A stretch of DNA of 64,000 nucleotides from Candidatus Faecalibacterium gallistercoris (GTDB taxonomy: Bacteria > Bacillota > Clostridia > Oscillospirales > Ruminococcaceae): the NCBI GenBank assembly GCA_019116585.1, contig DXBJ01000079.1, positions 1 to 64,000 of the forward strand. Direction: 5' to 3'. Below, one piece after another: positions 44,498 through 52,181 of this stretch (its first letter is position 1; every line of letters starts with the position of its first letter). The notes under the pieces are model-generated. The model worked only from the letters and a program-made list of their open reading frames with translations, was not told the origin of the DNA and made no database searches. Made by a program: the position numbers and the translations under genes.

Positions 44498-45160
44498 ATG
44501 ACAATCGGTGACAGCATCAAACGAATCAGAACACAAAAAGGCATGACGCAAAAGCAGTTGGGTGATTTGATGGGCGTCAGCGTCCAGACGGTCAGCGCCT
44601 ATGAATCCGGGCGGCGACGGCCTAAAATGGAGACAATTGATCGCTTTGCATATGCGTTGGGCGTTTCACTTCATGAGTTGATATCAGGCGTTGACTATCT
44701 GCCCAATGAAGAAGTTCCCACACAAGGTTTTTCGCCAAAGTATGATATAGAAGTAATGGCGACCTGGGCAAAAGAAGCAAAACGCATTGCAAAAAGTGGA
44801 AGCGAAGAAGAGTGGATAGCCTTCAGGGAAAAAATGGAAAATGCCATGTCTGATTTGTACGATGCAGCTCTTCTTTCCGTTTTTCGTACCTTGTCAGACG
44901 TCAACAAGCAAAAGGCGATTTCCTATTGTGAGGGATTGGCCGCAACGCAGCCGAATTATGAATTTGCAGATACCGCTATCCCGCCGGAAGTAAGAGAAGA
45001 ACTTGATAAAAAAGACGAAGAGTTGGAAGCAGAATGGGAGAAGGAAGAAAAAGAACGGTATGAGAAAGAAAATCATGAAAACGCTCTATCCCAGCCCCCC
45101 AGGAAGAAACCGGCCGATTCTGCCCCCGAAACCAGCCCCGACGCGCCCGAAACGGATTAA
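44498..45160 (+). CDS. XRE-family repressor (CI-like)
   Basis: 220 residues: an HTH_XRE domain 1-65 (RIRTQKGMTQKQLGDLMGVSVQTVSAYESG), a helical middle, and a highly charged C-terminal tail rich in Glu/Lys/Pro (from ~165). There is no LexA-type peptidase domain, so induction would not be by RecA self-cleavage but perhaps by an antirepressor. The gene is clearly more AT-rich than the surrounding DNA. AGGAGGGATGCC precedes the start. It lies between the switch region and the integrase, and its stop is within composite repeat C. Confidence 0.88.
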   Translation: MTIGDSIKRIRTQKGMTQKQLGDLMGVSVQTVSAYESGRRRPKMETIDRFAYALGVSLHELISGVDYLPNEEVPTQGFSPKYDIEVMATWAKEAKRIAKSGSEEEWIAFREKMENAMSDLYDAALLSVFRTLSDVNKQKAISYCEGLAATQPNYEFADTAIPPEVREELDKKDEELEAEWEKEEKERYEKENHENALSQPPRKKPADSAPETSPDAPETD

Positions 45161-45290
45161 AGTCAGAATAAAGTCATTTTGGTCACAATAAAGTCATGAC
45201 GTACGCCCGGCGGGAGCAAAGCGAAAAGCGATGATAAAACGACGTTTTTGCAGCGTGCAGGGAATAAAGTCATTAAAGTCATTAAAGTCA
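45156..45290 (-). repeat. Composite repeat C of the element (inverted)
   Basis: Reverse complement of the design in A and B. It starts in the repressor stop codon (GATTAAAGTCA at 45155-45165), has GTCATTTTGGTCACAATAAA (45173-45192), a middle with AAACGACG, and ends with AAAGTCATT repeated on a nine-base period (45265-45290), 35 bases before the integrase start. Confidence 0.8.
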
Positions 45291-45324
45291 GGCGGGTTTC
45301 GAGATAGAGAGGAGGAAAACCGCA

Positions 45325-46521
45325 ATGGCCAGCATCAAAGAGAAAACCGACGCGAAGGGCCGCACCGTCTACCAGGTGCAGGCATCGGACGGCAGGGGCC
45401 GCCGGGTGTGGCGCACCTTCCGGCCTGAACCCACCTGGAGCGCCAAAACCACCCGGCGGGAGCTGCGCAAGTTCGCCGCACAGCTGGAAAACGAGCTCAA
45501 AGGCGGGCAGGCGCTCACCAAAGCGGAGCGCCACGAGGAGGCCCGCCGCCAGGCCGCCCAGGCGGCAAAGGTGCAGACCTTCCGCCAGTATATAGACTGC
45601 GTTTGGATGCCCCAGAAGCGCGCCACAGGGGCACGCAGCAGCGTCCGGGCGTATGAGGTCAATCTGCGGCTGCACATCCTGCCCGCGCTGGGGGACAGCC
45701 TGCTGGCCGAGATCACCCCGCCCATGATCACGGCCCTGTTTTACCGGCTGCAGGCGGAAGGGCTTGCAGAAAAAACGCTGCATCTGATTTGGAACATCAC
45801 GGGTGAAATTTTCAGCACAGCCGTTCAGGACGAGATACTGGACCACAGCCCCATGACGAAAGCCCGCCGCCCGGCGGCGTCCAAAGACGCCATCGTGGAC
45901 CGGCAGGCGCTGGCATACACGGCGGAAGAGCTACAGCACATTCTGGAGGCCATCCGGCAGGAGCCGCTTGTCTGGCGGGCGCTGGCGCTGTTGCTGGCCA
46001 TGACCGGCCTTCGCCGGGGGGAGGCCTGCGGCCTGCAATGGGACTGTGTGGACTTCGCCACCGGGCAGATCACGGTCAAGCGGAACGTACAGCCCTGCAA
46101 GGGCGGCGTCTACGTCACCACCCCCAAAACCGGCAGGGAACGCACCGTCCTGGCCCCGCCCGACGTGCTGGACCTTTTGCGCCAGCTGCGGCAGGAACAG
46201 CCGGTCACGGTACGGTGGGTGTTTGCCCGGCCCCGCTCCACCGAACCGATTAACCCGAACAGCGTTACCAACCATTTCCGGCAGATGGGCAGGCGCTACG
46301 GGCTGGAGGACTTTCACCCCCACAAGCTGCGCCACACCTTCGCCAGCGTCGCCATAGAGCGCGGGGCGGACGTGGCCGCCGTCTCCCAGTGCCTGGGGCA
46401 CTCCACCATAGCGACCACCCTGGCCGTTTACACGCACACCAACCAGGAGGCCACCCGCCGGGCCGCCTCAAAGGTCTGGGAAGCCATCCAGCCGCCCCGG
46501 CAAGAGGAAAAGAAGGCATAA
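45325..46521 (+). CDS. int: Tyrosine recombinase (integrase)
   Basis: 398 residues. An AP2-like N-terminal arm-binding region (IKEKTDAKGRTVYQVQASDG), an SAM-like core-binding domain (~85-190; RQYIDCVWMPQKRATGARSSV), and the catalytic domain: first arginine in TGLRRGE (~229), H-x-x-R in HPHKLRHTFAS (~332-336), CLGHST (~357) and the nucleophilic tyrosine in AVYTHT (~368). AGAGGAGGAAAAC precedes the start. It lies at the right end, 280 bases from attR, and should integrate and, with the Xis-like protein, excise the element. Confidence 0.95.
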   Translation: MASIKEKTDAKGRTVYQVQASDGRGRRVWRTFRPEPTWSAKTTRRELRKFAAQLENELKGGQALTKAERHEEARRQAAQAAKVQTFRQYIDCVWMPQKRATGARSSVRAYEVNLRLHILPALGDSLLAEITPPMITALFYRLQAEGLAEKTLHLIWNITGEIFSTAVQDEILDHSPMTKARRPAASKDAIVDRQALAYTAEELQHILEAIRQEPLVWRALALLLAMTGLRRGEACGLQWDCVDFATGQITVKRNVQPCKGGVYVTTPKTGRERTVLAPPDVLDLLRQLRQEQPVTVRWVFARPRSTEPINPNSVTNHFRQMGRRYGLEDFHPHKLRHTFASVAIERGADVAAVSQCLGHSTIATTLAVYTHTNQEATRRAASKVWEAIQPPRQEEKKA

Positions 46522-46549
46522 AGAGCACCCCAAAACGGTACAAACAGCA

Positions 46550-46584
46550 GGACGCCAGCCCCACGCGGGACCGGCGTCCTTTTC
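46550..46584 (+). terminator. Terminator after the integrase gene
   Basis: GGACGCC (46550-46556) pairs with GGCGTCC (46573-46579), inner CCCC/GGG pairs, followed by TTTTCTG. Confidence 0.75.
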
Positions 46585-46634
46585 TGCTTGGGGGCCTCAC
46601 TGCCCAGCATCGCCCGGCGGCGTCCGGGATTTTG

Positions 46635-46678
46635 ACCGCAACCAAAACCGCAACATTGACCAGAAAAACCGCAACATG
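46635..46678. repeat. Integrase arm-type repeats, right end
   Basis: ACCGCAACC (46635-46643), AACCGCAACAT (46646-46656) and AACCGCAACATG (46667-46678), direct repeats matching those at the left end, 124 bases inside attR. Confidence 0.65.
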
Positions 46679-46801
46679 ACCAGACAGGCCGAGAGAGCAC
46701 AAGACGGAACGAGTTTTGGAAATATGATTGATATAACGATAAATTAGACGGTAAATTTTCCCACATTTTGGAATCAGACGACACGAGAAAACACGGTATC
46801 A

Positions 46802-46822
46802 TTTAATGCAAACTTTACAATT
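46802..46822. repeat. attR: right 21-bp direct repeat
   Basis: Identical to 33295-33315. The leucine-operon promoter begins 28 bases to the right and is left intact. Confidence 0.85.
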
Positions 46823-46849
46823 CGCCCGCCTCCTGTGCAAAAAAAGTGC

Positions 46850-46878
46850 TTGACTTCACTGCCGCAGCGTGATACAAT
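46850..46878 (+). promoter_or_regulatory. Promoter of the leucine operon
   Basis: TTGACT (46850-46855), 17 bases, TACAAT (46873-46878). Confidence 0.8.
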
Positions 46879-46899
46879 AAACCCAGTTTTATCAAACCC

Positions 46900-47200
46900 A
46901 TATGCGTTGACGGGGAGAAATCGGGTCCCAGTCCCGCTTGCAGAGAGCCGCCGGGTGGTGCGAGGCGGCGCGGGCGTTCCCGGCTACTGGCCCCTGAGCA
47001 GCAAGGCTGAACGGTCATTCCCCAGTAGGCTTTGACGGATGCCCACCGTTACAGGGGCAGCGATTCGCGCGCTGCGCTGATCGTGTCGAGTGGCCGCATC
47101 ATCTGCGGCAAAGAGAGTGGTACCACGGGCCGCCTTGTAAAAGAACTACAGGCTCTCGTCTCTCAGGGCTTTTCGCCTTGAAAGACGAGGGCCTTTTTCG
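46900..47200 (+). promoter_or_regulatory. T-box riboswitch leader of leuA
   Basis: Typical stem I features (AGAGAGCCGCC ... GGTGGTGCGAGGCGGC at ~46942-46969), the AGTAGGCTTTGACGG linker, and the T-box antiterminator core GTGGTACCACG (47117-47127). The terminator is 47151-47161 with 47183-47193, then five T. The bulge TGGT fits a tRNA with discriminator A, as in tRNA-Leu. I could not place the specifier codon with certainty (CTA or CTG within GGCTACTGG). Uncharged tRNA-Leu should switch on the leu genes. Confidence 0.9.
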
Positions 47201-47235
47201 TATTTTTTTTCACAGCCTTCAGGAGGAGAACCGCT

Positions 47236-48888
47236 ATGATGGACGCCACCAAGTACGCACCCGGATACTACCCCGCACCCGCCGGCTACGACAACTGGGT
47301 CAAGAAGGACCACATCGAACAGGCCCCCGCCTTTTGCAGCGTGGATCTGCGGGACGGCAACCAGGCCCTGATCGTGCCCATGAGCCTGGAAGAAAAGATC
47401 GAGTTCTTCCAGATGCTGGTCCGGATCGGCTTCAAGGAGATCGAGGTGGGCTTCCCCGCCGCCAGCGAGACCGAGTATGAGTTCCTGCGGGTGCTGATCG
47501 AGCGGAACATGATCCCCGAGGACGTCACCGTCCAGGTGCTGACCCAGTGCCGCGACCACATCATCCGCCGCACCTTCGAGGCGGTCAAGGGGGCGCCCCG
47601 GGCCGTCATCCACTTCTACAACTCCACCTCGGTGGCCCAGCGGGAGCAGGTGTTCCACAAGTCCAAAGAGGAGATCAAGCAGATCGCCACCGACGGCGCC
47701 CGGCTGGTCAAGCAGCTCAGCGAGGAGTACGAGGGCAACTTCCTGTTCGAGTACAGCCCCGAGAGTTTCACCGGCACCGAGCCCGACTATGCGCTGGAAG
47801 TCTGCAACGCCGTCATCGACATCATGCAGCCCACCCCCGACCGGCCCATGATCATCAACCTGCCCGTCACGGTGGAGATGAGCATGCCCCACGTCTACGC
47901 CAGCCAGATCGAGTACTGCTCGGCCCACCTCCACAGCCGGGACAGCGTCATCCTCTCCACCCACCCCCACAACGACCGGGGCACCGGCGTGGCCTGCGCC
48001 GAGCTGGCCGTCCTGGCGGGGGCCCAGCGGATCGAGTGCTGCCTGTTCGGCAACGGCGAGCGCACCGGCAACGTGGACGCTGTCACCCTGGCCATGAATA
48101 TGTACAGCCACGGCGTGGACCCCAAGCTGGACTTTTCGGACATGCCCGCCATCTGCGAGCTGTATGAGCGGGTGACCCGGATGCACGTCTACGAGCGGAC
48201 CCCCTACGCGGGCCAGCTGGTGTTCGCGGCCTTCTCGGGCAGCCACCAGGACGCCATCGCCAAGGGCATGGCCTACCGCAAGGCCATCGGCGAGCACCGC
48301 TGGACCTGCCCCTACATCCCCATCGACCCCCACGACATCGGCCGAACCTACGACGCCGACGTCATCCGCATCAACAGCCAGAGCGGCAAGGGCGGCATCG
48401 GCTTTGTGCTGGAGCAGAACTACGGCTACAACCTGCCCCCCAAGATGCGGGAGGACCTGGGCTACAAGGTCAAGGCCGTCTCCGACCACAGCCACAAGGA
48501 GCTGTCCGCCGCCGAGGTCTGCCGCATCTTTGAGCAGGAATACCTCAACAAGCAGAAGCCCTTCAACGTGGCGGAGGCCCACTTCATCCAGAAGAGCGGC
48601 ATCACCGCTTCGGTCACCCTGGAGATGAACGGCGCCACCCGCGAGGTGGTGGCCATCGGCAACGGCCGCCTGGACGCTGTGGCCAACGCCATCCAGACCG
48701 CCACCGGCATGGACTTCCACCTGGAGCAGTATGCTGAGCACAGCCTGGACGGCGGGTCCACCTCCCGGGCCGCCTCGTATGTGGGGCTGGTCTGGGGCGA
48801 CGGCACCGCCACCTGGGGCGCCGGCACCGATACCGACATCATCGTGGCCGGCATCCGCGCCCTGGTCTCGGCCATCAACAACAAGTAA
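47236..48888 (+). CDS. leuA: 2-isopropylmalate synthase, type 2
   Basis: First step of leucine synthesis, condensing acetyl-CoA with 2-oxoisovalerate. 550 residues, the longer LeuA-2 form. The TIM-barrel catalytic part has CSVDLRDGNQALIVPM (LeuA-2 variant of the RDGxQ motif), STHPHNDRGTGVA (metal histidines) and GNGERTGNVD. The C-terminal ~130 residues are the regulatory domain that senses leucine. AGGAGGAG precedes ATG 47236. Under control of the T-box. Confidence 0.95.
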   Translation: MMDATKYAPGYYPAPAGYDNWVKKDHIEQAPAFCSVDLRDGNQALIVPMSLEEKIEFFQMLVRIGFKEIEVGFPAASETEYEFLRVLIERNMIPEDVTVQVLTQCRDHIIRRTFEAVKGAPRAVIHFYNSTSVAQREQVFHKSKEEIKQIATDGARLVKQLSEEYEGNFLFEYSPESFTGTEPDYALEVCNAVIDIMQPTPDRPMIINLPVTVEMSMPHVYASQIEYCSAHLHSRDSVILSTHPHNDRGTGVACAELAVLAGAQRIECCLFGNGERTGNVDAVTLAMNMYSHGVDPKLDFSDMPAICELYERVTRMHVYERTPYAGQLVFAAFSGSHQDAIAKGMAYRKAIGEHRWTCPYIPIDPHDIGRTYDADVIRINSQSGKGGIGFVLEQNYGYNLPPKMREDLGYKVKAVSDHSHKELSAAEVCRIFEQEYLNKQKPFNVAEAHFIQKSGITASVTLEMNGATREVVAIGNGRLDAVANAIQTATGMDFHLEQYAEHSLDGGSTSRAASYVGLVWGDGTATWGAGTDTDIIVAGIRALVSAINNK

Positions 48889-48924
48889 GCAGCCAAAAAC
48901 ATACCAATGGAGGAGAACCGTATC

Positions 48925-50184
48925 ATGGGAATGACTCTGACGCAGAAGATCCTTGCACACCATGCCGGCCTCGACCAGGTCAAGGCGGGCCAGCTCATCA
49001 ACGCCAAACTGGACATCGTCCTGGGCAACGACATCACCACCCCGGTGGCCATCAACGAGTTCGAGAAGGCCGGTTTTGACGGCGTGTTCGACAAAGAGCG
49101 GGTGGCCATCGTCCTGGACCACTTCGTCCCCAACAAGGACATCAAGAGCGCCACCCAGTCCAAGCAGTGCCGGGAGTTTGCCAACAAGTACGACATCCTC
49201 AACTTCTACGACGTGGGCCAGATGGGCATCGAGCACGCCCTGCTGCCCGAAAAGGGCATCGTCACCGCCGGCGACTGCGTCATCGGCGCGGACAGCCACA
49301 CCTGCACCTACGGCGCCCTGGGGGCCTTTTCCACCGGCGTGGGCTCCACCGATATGGCGGCGGGCATGGCCACCGGCATGGCCTGGTTCAAGGTGCCTGC
49401 GGCCATCCGCTTCGTCCTCACCGGCAGCCTGCCCGAGCGGGTCTCGGGCAAGGACCTGATCCTCTCCATCATCGGCCGGATCGGCGTGGACGGCGCGCTG
49501 TACAAATCCATGGAGTTCACCGGCCCGGGGGTGGCCTCCCTCTCGATGGACGACCGGCTGTGCATTTGCAACATGGCCATCGAGGCCGGCGCCAAGAACG
49601 GCATCTTCCCGGTGGACGATGTGACCAAAGCCTACCTGGCCGGCCGCAGCCAGCGCGAGCCCGTCTACTACGAGGCCGACCCCGACGCCGAGTACGAGCA
49701 GACCATCGAGATCGACCTGTCCGGGCTGGAGCCCACCGTCAGCTATCCCCACCTGCCCGAGAACACCCACCCCGCCAGCGAGGGCGGCAGCATCCGCATC
49801 GACCAGGTGGTGATCGGCAGCTGCACCAACGGCCGCCTGGAGGACATGGAGGCCGCCTACAACATCCTCAAGGGCCGGCACATCGCCAAGGGGGTGCGGG
49901 GCATCATCATCCCCGCCACCATGGCCGTCTATAAGGAGTGCATCCTCCGGGGCTGGACCGAGGCCTTTATCGACGCGGGCTGCATCGTGTCCACCCCCAC
50001 CTGCGGGCCCTGCCTGGGCGGCTATATGGGCATCCTGGCCGAGGGCGAGCGGTGCGTGTCCACCACCAACCGCAACTTTGTGGGCCGGATGGGCCATGTG
50101 AAGAGCGAGGTCTACCTGGCCAGCCCGGCCACCGCCGCCGCCAGCGCCCTGACCGGCTTCATCACCGACCCGCGCACCGTTTGA
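48925..50184 (+). CDS. leuC: 3-isopropylmalate dehydratase large subunit
   Basis: Isomerises 2- to 3-isopropylmalate with LeuD. 419 residues, the shorter archaeal/clostridial-type LeuC of the aconitase family. [4Fe-4S] ligands appear in [23 protein letters not shown] (Cys) and [13 protein letters not shown] (two Cys). ATG 48925 is preceded by GGAGGAG; the ATG at 48907 lies before that site. Its small-subunit partner follows after 16 bases. Confidence 0.95.
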   Translation: MGMTLTQKILAHHAGLDQVKAGQLINAKLDIVLGNDITTPVAINEFEKAGFDGVFDKERVAIVLDHFVPNKDIKSATQSKQCREFANKYDILNFYDVGQMGIEHALLPEKGIVTAGDCVIGADSHTCTYGALGAFSTGVGSTDMAAGMATGMAWFKVPAAIRFVLTGSLPERVSGKDLILSIIGRIGVDGALYKSMEFTGPGVASLSMDDRLCICNMAIEAGAKNGIFPVDDVTKAYLAGRSQREPVYYEADPDAEYEQTIEIDLSGLEPTVSYPHLPENTHPASEGGSIRIDQVVIGSCTNGRLEDMEAAYNILKGRHIAKGVRGIIIPATMAVYKECILRGWTEAFIDAGCIVSTPTCGPCLGGYMGILAEGERCVSTTNRNFVGRMGHVKSEVYLASPATAAASALTGFITDPRTV

Positions 50185-50200
50185 GAGGAGGAGCACTGTC

Positions 50201-50689
50201 ATGAACGCGAAAGGACACGTTTTCAAATACCCGGACAACGTCGATACCGACGTCATCATCCCCGCCCGCTACCTGAACACCCAGGACCCCAAAGAGCTGG
50301 CCTCCCACTGCATGGAGGACATCGACAAGAGCTTTGTCGCACGGGTGCAGCCCGGGGACGTGATGGTGGGCGGCTGGAACTTTGGCTGCGGCTCCAGCCG
50401 GGAGCACGCCCCCCTGTGCATCAAGACCAGCGGCATCTCGGTGGTCATCGCCAAGAGCTTTGCCCGCATCTTCTACCGCAACAGCATCAACATCGGCCTG
50501 CCCATCCTGGAGTGCCCGGCGGCGGCCGACGCCATCGCGGCGGGGGACCTGGTGAGCGTGGATTTTGACACCGGCGTCATCACCGACGAGACCACCGGCG
50601 CCACCTTCCAGGCTGAGCCCTTCCCGCCCTTCATCCAGGAGATCATCGCCGCCGGCGGCCTGATGAACTCCATCCGCGCCAGGCAGTAA
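50201..50689 (+). CDS. leuD: 3-isopropylmalate dehydratase small subunit
   Basis: 162 residues, the swivel-domain partner of Leu[20 protein letters not shown], then [19 protein letters not shown] and [19 protein letters not shown], all family markers. GAGAGGAGGAG precedes the ATG. Confidence 0.96.
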   Translation: MNAKGHVFKYPDNVDTDVIIPARYLNTQDPKELASHCMEDIDKSFVARVQPGDVMVGGWNFGCGSSREHAPLCIKTSGISVVIAKSFARIFYRNSINIGLPILECPAAADAIAAGDLVSVDFDTGVITDETTGATFQAEPFPPFIQEIIAAGGLMNSIRARQ

Positions 50690-50702
50690 GGAGGGACCGC
50701 AC

Positions 50703-51776
50703 ATGGAAAAGAACATCGCCGTCATCTGGGGCGACTGCGCCAGCCCCGAGATCGTCCGCCAGGCCCTGCGGGTGCTGGACAAAGTAGCCGAAAAGTTCGG
50801 CCACACCTTCCACTACATCGACACCGCCATGGGCGGCGAGGCCATCGACAAATACGGCGACCCGCTGCCCCAGCACGAGCTGGACAAGTGCCTGGCCGCC
50901 GACAGCGTCCTGCTGGGGGCGGTGGGCGGCCCCAAGTGGGAGGGCCTGCCCGGCGCCCAGCGCCCCGAAAAGGGCCTGCTGCGGCTGCGGGCCGGGATGG
51001 GCCTGTACTCCAACAGCCGCCCTGCCAAAATCTGGCCCCAGCTGGCCCCGGCCAGCCCCCTCAAGCCCGAGATCGTGGCCAAGGGCATCGACTTCATCAT
51101 CGTGCGGGAGCTGACCGGCGGCGTCTACTTTGGCGAGCACCGCACCGACACCCTGCCCAGCGGCGAAAAGCAGGCGGTGGACATCATGCCCTACACCGAG
51201 CACGAGATCGAGCGGATCGGCCGCATCGGCTTTGAGACGGCCCGCAAGCGCCGCAAAAAGCTGTGCTGCGTGGACAAGGCCAACGTGCTGGACACCAGCC
51301 GCCTGTGGCGCGCGGTGATGCACCGGCTGAAGGACGAGTACCCCGACGTGGCGTACAGCGAGATGTTCGTGGACAACTGCGCCATGCAGATCGTCAAGGA
51401 CCCGGCCCAGTTCGACGTCATCGTCACCGAAAATATGTTCGGCGACATCCTCTCGGACGAGGCCTCCATGATCACCGGTTCCATCGGGATGATCCCCTCC
51501 TCCTCGCTGGGGGACGGCACCCGGGGCCTGTACGAGCCCATCCACGGCTCAGCCCCCGACATCGCAGGGCAGGACAAGGTCAACCCCACCGCCTGCATCC
51601 TGTCCGCCGCCATGATGCTGCGCTACAGCTTCGGCATGGCGGCCGAGGCCGACTGCATCGAGGCCGCCGTGGGCAAGGTGCTGGACAAGGGCCTGCGCAC
51701 CGCCGACAATATGTCGGAGGGCTGCACCTGCCTGGGCTGCGCCGCCATGGGCGACGCCATCCTGGCGGAAATGTAA
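50703..51776 (+). CDS. leuB: 3-isopropylmalate dehydrogenase
   Basis: Oxidises and decarboxylates 3-isopropylmalate to 2-oxoisocaproate with NAD. 357 residues with RAGMGLYSNSRPAK, VRELTGGVYFG, CCVDKANVL, TENMFGDILSDEA and the NAD-binding GLYEPIHGSAPDIAGQ. One oddity: the N-terminal GDGIGPE motif reads GDCASPEIV, a change of three well-conserved residues while the fold-defining D and PE remain. Last gene of the leu operon, ended by the 51786-51822 hairpin. Confidence 0.95.
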   Translation: MEKNIAVIWGDCASPEIVRQALRVLDKVAEKFGHTFHYIDTAMGGEAIDKYGDPLPQHELDKCLAADSVLLGAVGGPKWEGLPGAQRPEKGLLRLRAGMGLYSNSRPAKIWPQLAPASPLKPEIVAKGIDFIIVRELTGGVYFGEHRTDTLPSGEKQAVDIMPYTEHEIERIGRIGFETARKRRKKLCCVDKANVLDTSRLWRAVMHRLKDEYPDVAYSEMFVDNCAMQIVKDPAQFDVIVTENMFGDILSDEASMITGSIGMIPSSSLGDGTRGLYEPIHGSAPDIAGQDKVNPTACILSAAMMLRYSFGMAAEADCIEAAVGKVLDKGLRTADNMSEGCTCLGCAAMGDAILAEM

Positions 51777-51967
51777 AAACAAAAGGTCCCCCGCTCTGTG
51801 GGCCAAAGCCGGAGCGGGGGACTTGCTGTGTCTCAACAAAGGAACAGGGAGCTGCATTGCTGCAGCCCCCCATTGACGATATTTGGCGGGTGTGCCCTTT
51901 CCCGCATTTCTTTTGGCCCAAAGGGCGTGTAGCAGCACGGTCTCTACTTCAAATATCATCTTATCCT
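51777..51967 (-). ncRNA. Candidate small RNA convergent with leuB
   Basis: On the minus strand a promoter at 52002-51974 would start a transcript near 51967. The transcript can fold GATATTTG (51950-51957 region) with CAAATATC (51878-51885), enclosing GCCCTTT/AAAGGGC (51894-51900 with 51920-51926); then a GGGGGCTGC/GCAGCTCCC hairpin (51847-51870); then an 11-base GTCCCCCGCTC/GAGCGGGGGAC hairpin (51786-51822) followed by CTTTTGTTTTT. Length is about 185 bases. It matches no RNA family I recognise (not 6S, SRP or tmRNA by motif). The minus-strand frame over it is not a convincing protein. Confidence 0.55.
51786..51822. terminator. Bidirectional terminator after leuB
   Basis: GTCCCCCGCTC (51786-51796) pairs with GAGCGGGGGAC (51812-51822). 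The T-rich tail is stronger on the minus strand (CTTTTGTTTTT) than on the plus strand. Confidence 0.75.
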
Positions 51968-51973
51968 ATGTAT

Positions 51974-52002
51974 ATTATACCAGAATCATTCCCGCTTGTA
52001 AA
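51974..52002 (-). promoter_or_regulatory. Minus-strand promoter for the candidate small RNA
   Basis: TTTACA (52002-51997), 17 bases, TATAAT (51979-51974), with TG two bases before the -10. Confidence 0.65.
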
Positions 52003-52074
52003 GCAACGGATATTTTTCCATATTTTTGGGACGCTGTAAAGAAATGACGGCAAACTGTGTTGAAATTGTCTCAT

Positions 52075-52103
52075 TTGACAAATCACAAATTTTGAACTAT
52101 ACT
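52075..52103 (+). promoter_or_regulatory. Promoter of ilvA-ridA
   Basis: TTGACA (52075-52080), 17 bases, TATACT (52098-52103). Confidence 0.85.
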
Positions 52104-52181
52104 GTTCACGATCAACGTTTTCTGACGGAAAAGGAAAGAAGCGGGGCCCTGCGCCCTGCCCGGAAAAAGAGAGGGACCATC

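Larger units (their letters stand above)
33295..46822. mobile_element. 13.5-kb integrated, phage-satellite-like element
   Basis: Bounded by 21-bp direct repeats (33295-33315 and 46802-46822), with a tyrosine recombinase at the right end and short arm-type repeats inside both ends. It interrupts what would otherwise be a short divergent intergenic region between the FtsX-ATPase operon and the leucine operon. Content: integrase, divergent repressor switch, excisionase-like protein, DUF3987 replication protein, HicAB, a second HTH switch with two unknown genes, and an operon with a tape-measure protein and a small-terminase-like protein. No capsid, portal, large terminase, lysis or conjugation genes were found. 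Size and gene set fit a PICI-like satellite best; a decayed prophage is the alternative. Confidence 0.8.

Noticed and set aside
33295..46822. Integrative conjugative element
   Set aside because: No relaxase, coupling protein or type IV secretion genes; size and content fit a satellite.
51549..51959. 136-codon minus-strand frame over the end of leuB
   Set aside because: Most of it is leuB complement; the remaining part better fits a structured RNA.
51777..51967. 6S or SRP RNA as identity of the candidate small RNA
   Set aside because: No SRP GGAAGG/AGCA core, and its 5' end pairs internally rather than with the 3' end as in 6S RNA.
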